Translations under genes and position numbers: made by a program | Notes under the pieces: generated by a model | The model's database searches: none | The model's input: only the letters and a program-made list of their open reading frames with translations | Told to the model about the DNA's origin: nothing | Part shown: one piece after another, positions 54,042-64,000 of the stretch | How the letters are laid out: each line of letters starts with the position of its first letter | Numbering within the stretch: the stretch's first letter is position 1 | NCBI GenBank assembly: GCA_954871525.1 | Contig: OX940863.1 | Span: 26,672,001-26,736,000 of the forward strand | Reading direction: 5' to 3' | Source: Parietaria judaica | Lineage: Eukaryota > Streptophyta > Magnoliopsida > Rosales > Urticaceae | DNA: 64,000 nt

Positions 54042-56040
54042 TGTTGGTGGATCTTGTTATCGTTGGATCAACGGCTGCATCTATGAGAGGAATTGGGTTA
54101 ATGGTTGTTCCATAAGATAAACTATTCTTAGGAACCCAAGCAAGTTTTGACTTTGGAACCTTGAAGAGAAGAGACTTAGCCACCCACACTGAACGACTTT
54201 TCTTGGTCTTGGTTGCATATTTGCGAAGTGGCGTCTTTTGAAGATTTTCACATAATTGCTTGTACATATTTCTACACCTACCATCGTTGTGAAAAATAGA
54301 CTTGCATAATTCACATCTCTTGGTTACTTGGCTAGCAATACTGATGGTACCTTTGGTGGTTGTGATGCTTTCACTTTTGGTAATATTCTGACTGTCTGAC
54401 TCTTTTCTGAAAATACGGTTGTAACTTGTACAGTCATATTCATTCTGGCTACTTTCACTAATTAATCTTTGTCCTTTTAAAAATCCAAGACCGGTACGAT
54501 TTCTCGACTGACGTCCTTGTTCAAGTATGTCATCGAGTTTGGATTTTCCAGAATAGAACTTCATAACAGCGTTTTCCATTGTGGTTATCTTCTTGTCTTT
54601 TTCAACGGCGAGACAGTTCACTTTTGAAAGAGACTCTTTCAGTTCTAGCACTTGGTCACTGAGAACCTTGTTCTGTTGTCTTAGTTCTTCTACAACCGTG
54701 GATAAGACTTGCTTTTCAGAAATAAACTTCTCTTTTTCAGACTTAGCTTGGTCATTGAGAGTCTGATTTTTCTTCATCAGTTTCTGTATAGTTGTTGAGA
54801 GAGCTTGCTTTTCACCAATCAACTTTTCCTTATCAGAATTAAGGTTTTTACTCAGGTTGCATAAAGATAGCCATTTTTCAAAGAGAGATTTGAATGATGT
54901 TTGAAAGTTTTCTTCAGAAAAATCTTCATCTGAATCATCACTTAAATAATTGTTCTGATCAAGAGAGTGGTGTGATGCAGGGAACGCAACATAATGGCTA
55001 AAAACTCCTCCGCCATCTTCTTCATCTGAGTCTTTATCACTGGAAGAAGTTTCGTAGGATCTAGTCTTTTTCTTGATAGTGTTAGCACATTCTGACTGTA
55101 TATGACCATATCTGTCACACTCTCGGCACTTGATTCCACTTTTTTTTACTTTATCCTCTGTAGTACGACCATCATTATGACCACGATTGTTGTTAGTAGA
55201 TCTGTATTTACTGCTCGAGTTACTGTGTGAAGAACCATTTCCTCCTTCATTGAAAGGTGGTCTCTGAGTGTTAAATTTCTTCAACATTCTACCAAAAAAT
55301 TTAGTAAGAAGAAAAATATCATCCATGGTTACATTACTTGTACCATCGCTAGCTACATCATTGGTAAGATCACTGGTTGCATCGTCTCTCTGATCACGTT
55401 TGGTAGAACTTTTGAATGCTACTTCTTTTTCTCTTTTTGCTTGAGACAAATTCAACGTGGTTATATCCTTGGCCTCTTCGATGGCTGCAACCTTGGCACT
55501 GAAGCGTTCTGGTAATGACCGGAGCATTTTTCTAACCAATTTTAGATTAGAATACACTTTTCCAAGTTGAAAAGCTTGATTGGAGATGTCACGAAGCTTT
55601 CCATTGAAATCCGCAATGGTTTCATCTTCGGTCATACGTAGTTCCTCAAATTTTGATGCAAGCATTTGGAGTTTTGAGCTTCGAACGGCTGAGGTTCCTT
55701 CATGGAGATTTTGCAATGCTTCCCATGCTTGTTTGGCAGTACCACAAGTAGATATGAGTTTAAATTGTCCTTCGTTAACAGCAGATACGATCGCATTTAA
55801 AGCACGACAATTCGCAAGAGATGCGGTCTCATCTTCGGTACTCCATTCGCTGAGCGGTTTTTCAACAAATTCTCCTTTTGTATTTTTCTTCATGGGAGAA
55901 CTCCAGCCATGTTTCACAGTACTCCAAGCTTTTGTGTCAATCGATTGGATGTAGAGAGTCATTCGAGCTTTCCAATACGAATAGTTTGTACCGTCTAACA
56001 CCGGTGGTCTTATAAGAATAATATTTTCGCGCGAACCCAT
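53995..56040 (-). CDS. SIRE-like Copia gag protein, intact (681 aa)
   Basis: The frame starts MGSRENIILIRPPVLDGTNY, the usual plant Copia gag N-terminus that binds the capsid fold, with WKARMTLYIQSID following. A long gag body runs through CGTAKQAWEALQNLHEGTS. A zinc knuckle CRECDRYGHIQSEC (CX2CX4HX4C) lies at about residues 305-318, and long coiled-coil stretches (KEKLIGEKQALSTTIQKLMK type) follow. A second possible knuckle with CELCKSIFHNDGRC lies near residue 590. The frame is unbroken over 681 codons. It would assemble particles and package RNA. It is transcribed from the right LTR. As the only intact transposon frame in the window it may be under selection or very recent. The start is the first ATG after the primer site. 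Confidence 0.9.
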   Translation of the reverse strand: MGSRENIILIRPPVLDGTNYSYWKARMTLYIQSIDTKAWSTVKHGWSSPMKKNTKGEFVEKPLSEWSTEDETASLANCRALNAIVSAVNEGQFKLISTCGTAKQAWEALQNLHEGTSAVRSSKLQMLASKFEELRMTEDETIADFNGKLRDISNQAFQLGKVYSNLKLVRKMLRSLPERFSAKVAAIEEAKDITTLNLSQAKREKEVAFKSSTKRDQRDDATSDLTNDVASDGTSNVTMDDIFLLTKFFGRMLKKFNTQRPPFNEGGNGSSHSNSSSKYRSTNNNRGHNDGRTTEDKVKKSGIKCRECDRYGHIQSECANTIKKKTRSYETSSSDKDSDEEDGGGVFSHYVAFPASHHSLDQNNYLSDDSDEDFSEENFQTSFKSLFEKWLSLCNLSKNLNSDKEKLIGEKQALSTTIQKLMKKNQTLNDQAKSEKEKFISEKQVLSTVVEELRQQNKVLSDQVLELKESLSKVNCLAVEKDKKITTMENAVMKFYSGKSKLDDILEQGRQSRNRTGLGFLKGQRLISESSQNEYDCTSYNRIFRKESDSQNITKSESITTTKGTISIASQVTKRCELCKSIFHNDGRCRNMYKQLCENLQKTPLRKYATKTKKSRSVWVAKSLLFKVPKSKLAWVPKNSLSYGTTINPIPLIDAAVDPTITRSTNNVSPAKHNQTKSHGK

Positions 56041-56110
56041 CGTGATTCGAAGAACACCTAGATCTTTCTGCTACCTTTGAAATCAAAGAAACACTATTGC
56101 AGCGACAAGC

Positions 56111-56122
56111 TCTGATACCAAT
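56111..56122 (-). promoter_or_regulatory. Primer-binding site of the gag-only element
   Basis: TCTGATACCAAT on the plus strand is the complement of ATTGGTATCAGA, the initiator tRNA-Met type, directly after the 5' LTR. Confidence 0.9.
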
Positions 56123-57822
56123 TGAAACGTCACGTTCTTCGGTTATGCGGAAAATAACGACAAATAAACATACGCGAAAATAAAGAGACACACGCGATGT
56201 TTTGTTAACGTAGTTCGATATCTATCTACTCTGCGGGGCCCTCACCCATATTAATCAACATGGATAATTACAAGATGGACGTTACACAATCGATTTGTTC
56301 ACCGAACAACAAACTGAAAAATACACTCTAACCAGTGTGACCAGCGATGCAACCAGCCCTGTAACCTGTTGATTATGACGACGACTTGGCGACTCGGCAA
56401 GCGGGTAAGGCGACTTCCGGCGAGTGTCGATGTGTGCAAGCATGCACAACTCCGTTGACGATAATGAAGGCTTCAGACCTCTTCAGACTTCTTCTCGGGA
56501 AGAAAACGCCAACGAACGATCCACGGAAATTGTGAGAAAATAGCCTAGAATACTCTCTGTAAGCTTGAACGATTTTCTCTGAAGTTTATGGTGAAAGGAT
56601 GCACGATTTGAGAGCCCTAGATCAGTTTAAATAGAGCCCAAAAAGTCCTCAACAAAATAACAACTTCTTCCACATTTTTAGGCTTTTTACTTAGGTTGCG
56701 TTTAGTTGGCTGTAATTGCTTCGTTGTAATTGTAATTGTAATCGTAATATAACGGAATTGTAATTTTAATTGTAATTGTAATTGATTACAATGTTTAGTT
56801 GCACTCTTGTAATCAAGAAAAGAATACTCATTACGTTGTTCACTTTGACACAATATGAATTGTAATCAATTGATATTTTACTAAAATACCCTTAATTTTA
56901 TAATTATTTTTTAGCATGTTTTAAATATATTTTATAATTATATATTATACCAAGTTGGCCATCGATTAAAAATAAAATATGGTCATGTATTTGACATATA
57001 CATGATAAAACGTTGTCGAAAACAAACATGCAAAAAAAATCATAAGAAAAAAAATTAAACCAGAATACGATTCTTAACCTAAAACGTTGAATTTAAAAAT
57101 GAAAAGAAATTGAGCAAAACAAAACTCACTGGCAGATGTAATTAACGAAATAAAAATGGAGGTCGGCGATGATAAACGGAGCAATCAACATCACCGGCTG
57201 CTGAACAGAGCTCGGTGGCTATACAGAAAAATTCAGAGGCAAAGATACAAGCTATATTTGTGACGATGGTGAAATAAATAAATAAAAATGACTCTGGAAG
57301 ATATAATAGGTGAGAGAAAAGCAGAGTAAATGAAGGTGGAGTAGTGGGGATTTGAAGAATGTGGCGTGGGATAGTGAGGAGAGAGAGAGAATAAACTCAG
57401 AGAGGGAGAGAAAGAGAGAGGACGCGTGGAAAAAGTAAGGAGAAAAAATAGGAGATAGTGGGTGTGACTGGAGGGTAATTTAGGAAAGATAAAAAAGCTT
57501 TAGGAATTGGAATCAGAATTACGTCTGTGAACTTTTGTATTGGTGATTACACCAAAAATACCTTTTTAATTACATTGTAAAAGTAATTACAATAAACAAT
57601 GATAAGGCATCTAAGTGAACAAAGTAATAAGTACAGTTACTTATTACAATTACAACCCAATACATAGAGTTACATCCAAGTGAACACAGCCTTAGTCTTT
57701 CCTAGACTAAGTATTTTCAAAATAATTCGAATTTAATTGCTCATTCAACTCTGATATTTGACCAGCAGATAGGAGAGAACGAATTCCTTAAATATCTCAA
57801 CCAAAACAGACCAATTCTGATT
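56123..57822 (-). repeat. 5' LTR of the gag-only element, split by a MITE and truncated
   Basis: It consists of 56123-56693 and 57695 to about 57822. Beyond that it diverges from the left LTR at GACCAATTC, losing about 100 bp, including the outer end. Confidence 0.85.
56694..57691. mobile_element. Tourist-like Harbinger MITE (998 bp)
   Basis: The ends GGTTGCGTTTAGTTGG and CCAAGTGAACACAGCC are inverted repeats with a few mismatches, and TTA flanks both sides (56691-56693 and 57692-57694). The left LTR, at about 52870-52885, is the empty site. The interior is AT-rich with a purine-rich stretch (GAGAGA) and has no transposase. Confidence 0.9.
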
Positions 57823-58313
57823 ATATAAGGAAAAGAAGTTTGCCGCCATAAAAGGGGGGGGGGGATATATACACCACACATATATTCATGATATTGGAAT
57901 ATGATTACAAATTACAGAACTCGACTCAAATATTCGAAGAGCCCTGCAAAGAAGACACGCGGAAACACACATGAAACCAATAAAACAAAGGTCTATATTC
58001 CACGACCGATTCGACGAACGACATCATCCACAAAAATCTCTATGACGGCCAATTGTCCCGGGTCTCGATCCGGGAACCACTCTCGCATATGAAGGGAAGG
58101 CATCGGTAAAGAATAGACGCCGGAATCATATTCACACTGCAAAAAGAATATTAAGAGCAACATGAAACGAAACAAAGGAAATATAATGCGAGAAAGAACA
58201 TCAAAAGAAAAAGAAAAAAGGGGCCCATATATTCATTAAGTCTGAAGGATAACAATAGAATTACAAAGTTCAGGGTCAACGACGAAAATCCTATACCGAG
58301 AAATCGACAGCAT
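57823..58313 (+). other. Non-coding part of the Tat element
   Basis: It is the junction after the truncated LTR, with a run of ten G at about 57854, and short frames of no known domain. It lies between the nested element and the antisense gene. Confidence 0.4.
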
Positions 58314-61300
58314 CTACAATATCTCGCCCAAAGCCTTGGACTTGGTCGGGCGCCTCTCGCTCTTCGGCGGAAACAGGCTGGGTCTGCTCCTGAGCCAGGG
58401 CAGGCAAGGTCCCTCGCTCCTCGGGTAAAACAGGCTCGGTCCGCTCTTGGGCCGGGCAAGGCATTGTCTCAAGCTCCTCGGCCGGAGCAATCTTGGTCTA
58501 CTCCGAAGCCAAGGCAGGCAGCATCGCTTGCTCCCCGACCAAGGGACGACCGGCGCGCTCTTGGAGCAAAGTTGACATGGCGACGAGATTGGAGCCGTAC
58601 TCGCCCCGCAACGAAGAGGAAATAGAAGCGTCATCTAGGTCCAAGGTCGTCAACCGCTGGTCGTCGAGGCTCAGAGGATCGTACGGGGACAAATGAGGAG
58701 AGTTAGGATCATTGGCAGCCCTCCGCTCCAGCTCAGTCACATCGGCGGTATACTCCTCGCGAAGAGCATACCACTTTGGGAGCCAGGCTCGGAGATCCTC
58801 CACCGTCGCCTCAACCGGAAGACTCTCGACAAAAATAATGTTAGCCCGACACCCAGCGAGAAGACAGTGAGCGTCGACGGACTTGTCGAGTACCTCGAAC
58901 CTCCCCCGCAGTCGGTCGAGCTTGGCTGAGGCATTTTGAAACAAGCTCTGACGGGCATGCTTCTCCTCGGCGGCTTCTGTCTTTGCTGATTCCAATTCCT
59001 CGGTGATGGTGTTGAGCGCCGACTTAGCCTGCCTCAGCTGGAAAGTCAACTCCTTAACCCGGAAGGCAAGGCGGTCCTCCTCGGAGGGCGACGACCCCAC
59101 TGCATCAGCAATTCGGGAAAGGCGGTCGGTCGGATTTGGTCCGAAGCTCCGATCCGAGATTCCCCGCGACGAGGCAATAACGTTCCCGCTCCTCGGCGAG
59201 CCGGGCCTCGCCAACAACGACGAGTCGTTCCTGCTCCTTCAGCTTGGCCTCGACCGACCGACAGAGCGCCACCTTCGCCTCGAGCTTAAAACTCGTCTCC
59301 CCCAGCAAAGCCGTCGTCGCTCTCAACTTCGCGACGGAGTAAACAATCTCCTCGTTAGCCCTCCGCTCGTTAGAAATGGCCTTCTCAAGCTGATCTTGGG
59401 CGTCGGTGAGCTTTAACAAAAGCTCGAACGATTCCCTCCGCCATGACTTTACGCTCAGAGAGAAGCAGATTATTCACCCGGGCAACGCTCCAAAAGATAC
59501 CCCCGACGAAGGCGGCGTAACCCTCGCATTCGTCAGCAGGCTTGGCATCGTCGTGGAAACCAGAAGGCGCCATAGACAAATTCTTACAAACGAAGGCCGA
59601 ATAGGCAGACCAATCTTCGAAAGACGCGTCGACAACTGGGGTGAGAGGAAAGCGGGCGGTGATGCCAGAACGAGGAACCGTCTTCCCGAATCCCAGTGAA
59701 GGAAGAGAAGGAGAGAAACCCGAAGAAGAGGACCTGTCACCCCGAAGAGACGAAACACGATCCCCCGACGACGCAATGGGAATGCCGATGGGAATTATCG
59801 GCAGCGGCAGGGCCAGTGGAGCTGTCTCGATGCCAATAGCTGCCGGCGCAAGTGGCACCAGAACATTCCCGGGGGCGGCGGCAGCAGATATACCGCCATG
59901 GGCATCGGCCGCGGAGAAGACTACCTCCACGGCATCGACTAAGGCCTCCGAGGCAGCCGCACGGACCTCGGAAGGACATGAGGGCTCCCTTAGAGCATCA
60001 TTCTTTCCCTCTTCTCGGTCGGCAAGGAGAGGGGCGGAAAAGGAGGAAGCCCCATCTTGCGGAATGATCGGGGCGGCGACGGTATCACCAGGCGCCACCA
60101 TGGAAGCAGGAAGAGGGGAAGGCTCGCTGATCGTCGGCGAGGAGACATCCCCTGGCCACGGCAAAGACGTCGAGGAAAGGTCGATGGCATCGACCCTTGT
60201 TCCCGGAACAGGTACATCTCGCGTCTCCTAGACCTGAGGCTCGGTCGATGAAGGCTGGGAGGGAGGTTCAGGAGTTTCATCAATAGCCGATGGCAATGAA
60301 GCCTTCGTCTAAGCGACAGTCGGAACAAACGAGTCGACGAAGTCGACCCTCTGCTTCCGAATAGTTACGGGACGTGGGACGACGACTTTTGCCGGGGATC
60401 CCGCGGAAGGGACGACGACTTTTGCCCTCTCTGGGTCAGGAGCCTCGCGCGCCTCCTCAGCCGGCTGCCTACCCGAAGAAGCCTCCACCGGAGAATATTA
60501 GTTCCTAGGGACAGAGTTGTTGAAGTCTGCCCTGGGTTTCTTTGGCTTCACCACCCGGTTCTTTTTGGCCGGCCGATCTTCCAGCTCGACCACACGTGAA
60601 AACCCCTTCGGGAGGAGCGACGCCGGGGGAGGACTAAGGATCATCATCTCTCGGAACACGCCCGAACAACGTATCCGATCGTAGCTGAAATCTCGAGAAC
60701 AGTCTCGACGAGGGTTGGCGAGAAGAGCCCGGTGTAGAGCTTGGAAACGCGTGTCGTCACCGTCGGGCTTGAACTTCGGCAAATCGACGACCCACTCAAT
60801 AGGGAGATCGGCGTAGTTAGGGCCGAAGGTGCGGGAATGTACCCGCACGAAGAAATACTTGTTCTCCCAGGAGGATTCCTTGCTCGGCGTGTTCATCAAA
60901 ATATGCTCCCGGAGTCGATGCGACGCCATAAATCTCCCCAGATTCCGGGGATTCCGGGACAGTAGGAAGAGACGCATGAGGTCTTCCAAAGTAACCTCCA
61001 CCCGCTCTTCGCACGCAATGACCAGAGTACTGAGCAAGTGGTGAAGAACATTAGGCCCCACCCGAGTAATGGGAACCTTGAAGGCATAGAGGAATGCCAG
61101 AATGAGGTTGGGTATCGAAAGATGAAGGTCGACGTGCCGAAAGAAAGTTTCATACAACCAGATATAGCCCTCCGGGGGGAATCGGCCAGTTCGCCGGGAT
61201 TCGGGAGACGCGCGTAAATATTCTCTCACGCGAAATATTTCCGCACGATGAGCTCTAGCATCGTCGCCTTCATTACAGAGGGAGGAGATCGAGTAGCAAA

Positions 61301-61320
61301 CACTTTTCCGAGCGCCATGC
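58314..61320 (-). pseudogene. Antisense extra gene of the Tat element (Transposase_28-like)
   Basis: On the minus strand a broken gene lies between the Tat pol and 3' LTR. The N-terminal part (about 61320-60498) contains GYIWLYETFFRHVDLHL, then IPNLILAFLYAFKVPI, VGPNVLHHLLSTLVIACEER and a FFVRVHS block. It resembles the PF04195 'putative gypsy type transposon' family, known as an extra antisense frame in Tat-lineage elements. A Pro/Ala/Ser-rich middle (60497-59420) follows. Two coiled-coil segments, 59419-59105 and 59217-58498, come next, with KELTFQLRQAKSALNTITEE. The tail repeats PALAQEQTQPV-type units (58497-58314). Stops near 60500, 60313 and 60229 and frameshifts near 59415 and 59160 break the chain. 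The function is unknown. Confidence 0.78.
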
Positions 61321-61664
61321 CGTGACCGGAGAAGCAGGTAGTTGCCGGAAAATGAGAAGAGATAAGGCTCGAGAAAGGGAGAAGCACCGGAATGATAATT
61401 GCAGAGAAGTGAATGAAAAGAAAATGGCAAGAACAGGCAATATAAAGAGTGCAAGACGAAGGAGGAACACGAAGAGGCGCGACTCAATCCGACAGTCCAA
61501 GATGAGAGCATTTGAAATAAGCAACGGCCAGGATGGAGAGCCGCTACAAATCCCCACATGCACTCGAGTGCGAAACAACGCGCATTAATGGGAAGAGACG
61601 CTTCCCCTGCCCAAGGCATGCGTAGCCTGCAGAATAGACCCCGGTGGGCCCCAATGCCAGAAGT
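61321..61664. other. Promoter side of the antisense gene and polypurine region
   Basis: Upstream of the antisense frame there is a mixed GC region. CCGGTGGGCCCCAATGCC at 61641-61658 lies just before the 3' LTR and is a likely plus-strand primer zone of the Tat element. No TATA box is recognised for the antisense frame. Confidence 0.4.
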
Positions 61665-62192
61665 TGTCAGGTGAGATGAAAAGTCTCCGGCAAAGGACCG
61701 TCGACAAAATTGTCCTCGACAAAGTCTCGTCGACAAAATGTCTTCGACAGAAGCTCGTCGACGAGATGTCTTCGATGGAAGCTCATCGACGAAACATCTT
61801 TGGCAACTGCTCGTCGACCGAGAAATCTTCGACAAAGACTCGTTGACAAACGTACATCCGACAGATAATCCTTGATAGGGTTACCTCGGGATGCACCAGG
61901 CTTTTGTCAGACATATGGAGGAATGAGCTGATGGGACTCCGATGGAAGCGGGAAAATTGGTCTATAAAAGGGAAGGAAAATCTATGTAAAAAGGGGACAT
62001 TTTGGAAAAGACAGAGAGAGATAGGGGTTTTTGAGGCAGGAGAGAATAATTAATGCTTGTAGACTGATTAGCTACAATACTATCAACACCAAACCGTCAT
62101 CTTTTCCTAGCTAATAAACGGAAGAAACTGAGCTCTTTATCTAAGAACAAGAGTGATCTTGTGATTGTAGAGTGCACGAATCGCCCTCAACA
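61665..62192 (+). repeat. 3' LTR of the Tat element
   Basis: TGTCAGGTGAG start and CCCTCAACA end. The U3 carries about ten short units of the GACAAA(G/A)(T/A)CTCGTCGAC type (61690-61850), different from the 5' LTR array. The core promoter TATAAAAG is at 61963-61970. Confidence 0.92.
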
Positions 62193-62197
62193 ATTGG

Positions 62198-62368
62198 TCA
62201 CCAACAAGTAGACATACGTCTCACACTCACACGGAGAGCGACCTACTATAACTCCTCAAGTCGTCTTTTATTTTTTTTCATTTTGTCAATTTTATTTTTT
62301 GATTCATGATCTTTATTCAATATTATTTTCTCGTCACCATGTTTAGTGTTATGCTATATTATTTATCA
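62198..62368. other. Flank of the Tat element
   Basis: AT-rich, with no features beyond the target duplication at 62193-62197. Confidence 0.5.
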
Positions 62369-62595
62369 TCGACATTAATATTTTTTTTTAAGATAAGGAG
62401 AGGGGCACCCGTCCTCCATATCCTGGGCGGTAGGGTTTGTCCGCCTTGAAGCACGATATGGACTGGGAAACTCGTGCCTAGCTCCACCTCGTTGAAGATT
62501 GCCCGCGGATCCAGAAACCCGTCCCACCTGCACAAGATTAGCTTCACCACTATAATATACACACATAATATGTACATATATGTTATCAGCCACAC
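62369..62595 (-). other. GC-rich possible exon (unassigned)
   Basis: Between 62400 and 62530 the base composition is far more GC-rich than the surroundings. On the minus strand an acceptor-like TTGTGCAG precedes GTGGGACGGG. Two frames are open: one with VGRVSGSAGNLQRGGARHEF and one with RWDGFLDPRAIFNEVEL. Neither matches a family I know. It may be a terminal exon of a gene whose other exons are outside or too short to see, or a repeat fragment. Confidence 0.3.
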
Positions 62596-64000
62596 ATAGT
62601 TTGTGAATAAACTAATATTCTCAAAGGACCCAACAATACCTGCTCACATATGAATATATAATACATAGTAAGTACACAAATCTCAAAAAAGCACAATTGA
62701 AAGTGTCGTGGTATGTTTGTTTCACCTTCATTTTGAACAATATTCAAAGTATATTAGCATAAGAGAGAGCAAGTAAAACATTAGAAAAATAAACCAATAT
62801 ATATACATTAATACTCATAAGAGAAAGGACAAACACAAAAGCTATTGGTTTTGGTCATATTTTCTACGTTGCCTTGTATGCAAAGAATCTATATATTTCT
62901 TTTTAATTGTTATTACTCTATCAATTATCAAAGACCTACTTGGGTTTGGGCGCCAATAAAAGCTACTCCTTAAAGGGGCCTTAACTTTATCCTACTTTTC
63001 AACCACTCCCCCACATTCTCCTTTCTTAACTATAAAGCCTCTAATTTTTTATTTTTAAATTATACGCAAAGGCACGCATATATATTATTAAAGTTAGACT
63101 TGAAAAGGAACAGCTTGCATTACTAGAAATATTATCATCACATGCTAATTAACGGTTACAGAATTTTGGGAGTTGTGAAGTCAAGAATATATGTAATATG
63201 CATACATATACACAAATAATGATAAACCACAAAGGTTAAGAGGCATAAGTATGCACAAATATTGAGGTTATTTTGAACATATGGTCAATGGCATGTCATG
63301 TCATGTTCATAAATGTGAAGGGCACATATCCTTATGAAAAGGGTATCCATTGGAAACCAACACCAAGTAATTATATTTGTGTATTCATGTATAGATTGTA
63401 TGAGGCATATATTGTGTTCGATCGTTTACTTTAAAGCAAGAGACAAGGCCTTCATATAATTTGTGGTGGGAATTGAGGAAGTACTAAAATCTAGGTAAGT
63501 GTTGGCGTAAAAGATGATTTTAGGTCAAATATCGGCATGAATGTAGGGCGATTGGTAACAGAGATATATGTCAATAATTTCACGTTTGTTTAAAAACTTG
63601 GGGTCAAAGAAATGATCTTAATTCAATGGAAAGAATAAATATGGATTCGAATCCAATGTAATATTTGCCTCTCTCTCTCTCAAAAACAATCATGCATGCA
63701 TGCCATTTGAACTTAAATCGTCATCTATGCACGTGATGTCATATATGTTCCCTAAATTAGTAGCTAAGAAAGTTCAACGTGTCATTGAAATTAATACTAA
63801 GACGAGCGATCTGTGATTATCAAAGCCAAACTTAATAACGCTGATTTTCATTGACTGCTAGGGCATCTTTCCACCAAAGAATTTTGTCAAAAAGTGGTCC
63901 AAGTTTAAAGTTTGGTTGATAGTCGTTGACATAGTTCTAGGGAAAATGAAGGAAAAGAATGTAAATATAATCACTAATAAAGATGTTATTACAATGCACT
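62596..64000. other. AT-rich intergenic DNA to the window end
   Basis: It contains A/T runs, a (CT)n run at about 63670-63682 and scattered CATGCATG motifs. No reading frame of note and no transposon end were found. Confidence 0.55.

Larger units (their letters stand above)
52303..57822 (-). mobile_element. Gag-only SIRE-like Copia element (TR-GAG type), antisense in the Tat element
   Basis: The two LTRs (52303-53097 and 56123-57822) read on the minus strand, with the element's 5' LTR at the right. After that LTR the sequence GGTATCAGAGC (complement at 56111-56120) is the tRNA-Met primer site. Only a gag reading frame lies between the LTRs. Protease, integrase, reverse transcriptase and RNase H are absent. 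The right LTR has a nested MITE and lacks its last 100 bp or so. The left flank GTTAC cannot be matched because of this loss. The LTRs differ at few positions, which points to a recent insertion. A TR-GAG element would need pol from another element. Confidence 0.85.
46240..62192 (+). mobile_element. Ty3/Gypsy Tat-lineage retrotransposon with nested insertions
   Basis: It starts TGTTAAGG at 46240 and ends CCCTCAACA at 62192, with ATTGG on both sides (46235-46239 and 62193-62197). LTRs are 46240-46951 and 61665-62192. The order is primer site, gag, reverse transcriptase remnant, RNase H, second archaeal-type RNase H, integrase, an antisense gene, 3' LTR. The second RNase H and the antisense extra gene are features of the Tat lineage. 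The protease and most of the reverse transcriptase are deleted, and pol has at least eight stops, so the element is dead. A solo LTR and an antisense SIRE-like element are nested inside. Confidence 0.94.

Noticed and set aside
58493..60251. Plus-strand frames in the Tat 3' region (up to 196 codons)
   Set aside because: They are shadows of the antisense gene, whose coiled-coil and domain motifs read on the minus strand.
1..64000. CRISPR array, rRNA genes or organelle inserts
   Set aside because: No regularly spaced repeats with unique spacers, no rRNA-like conserved blocks and no plastid or mitochondrial gene sequence were recognised.

Overview
The window is nuclear DNA from a flowering plant, most likely a dicot. 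It is AT-rich and dominated by nested transposable elements. The plant assignment rests on a spliced Mediator subunit 10 gene, a spliced class I HD-Zip gene, Tat-lineage Ty3/Gypsy and SIRE-like Ty1/Copia retrotransposons, CACTA transposons, Tourist/Harbinger-type and hAT-type MITEs, and TATAAATAG promoters in several LTRs. The species cannot be named from the sequence. No rRNA gene, CRISPR array or organelle block was seen.

Layout. (1) 1-21169: part of an old minus-strand Copia LTR is split by a large plus-strand Copia element (382-20112). That element carries a Harbinger-type MITE (552-1254) and a solo Gypsy LTR (2361-4361) in its 5' LTR, and a 7.0 kb CACTA element (11774-18803) in its 3' LTR. 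(2) 21170-29270: the gene-bearing island. It holds a hAT-type MITE (22000-22391), MED10 (plus strand, 24523-25668) and an HD-Zip I gene (minus strand, 26460-27095), arranged convergently. (3) 29270-38000: old repeat debris, then a CACTA element (30740-37949) whose transposase-like gene is split by an inverted member of the same family (33321-37533). (4) 38000-46239: AT-rich DNA with a solo Gypsy LTR, a SIRE-like LTR fragment, two Mutator-type MITEs and tRNA-derived SINE remnants. (5) 46240-62192: a 16 kb Tat-lineage Gypsy element. It is interrupted by a solo LTR (49570-50562) and by an antisense gag-only SIRE-like Copia element (52303-57822), which itself contains a 1 kb Tourist-like MITE. The Tat element also carries an antisense extra gene before its 3' LTR. 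(6) 62198-64000: AT-rich flank with one GC-rich possible exon.

Most element boundaries were fixed by target-site duplications (TSDs) read directly: TTA, ATATA, TTT, AAT, AAA, ATTGG, GGACG, TTA, an 8-bp near match and a 10-bp match. For three insertions the partner LTR supplies the empty site. Only MED10, HD-Zip I and the SIRE-like gag look intact. The other transposon genes carry stops, frameshifts or deletions. The two host genes have no visible functional link to each other or to the elements.
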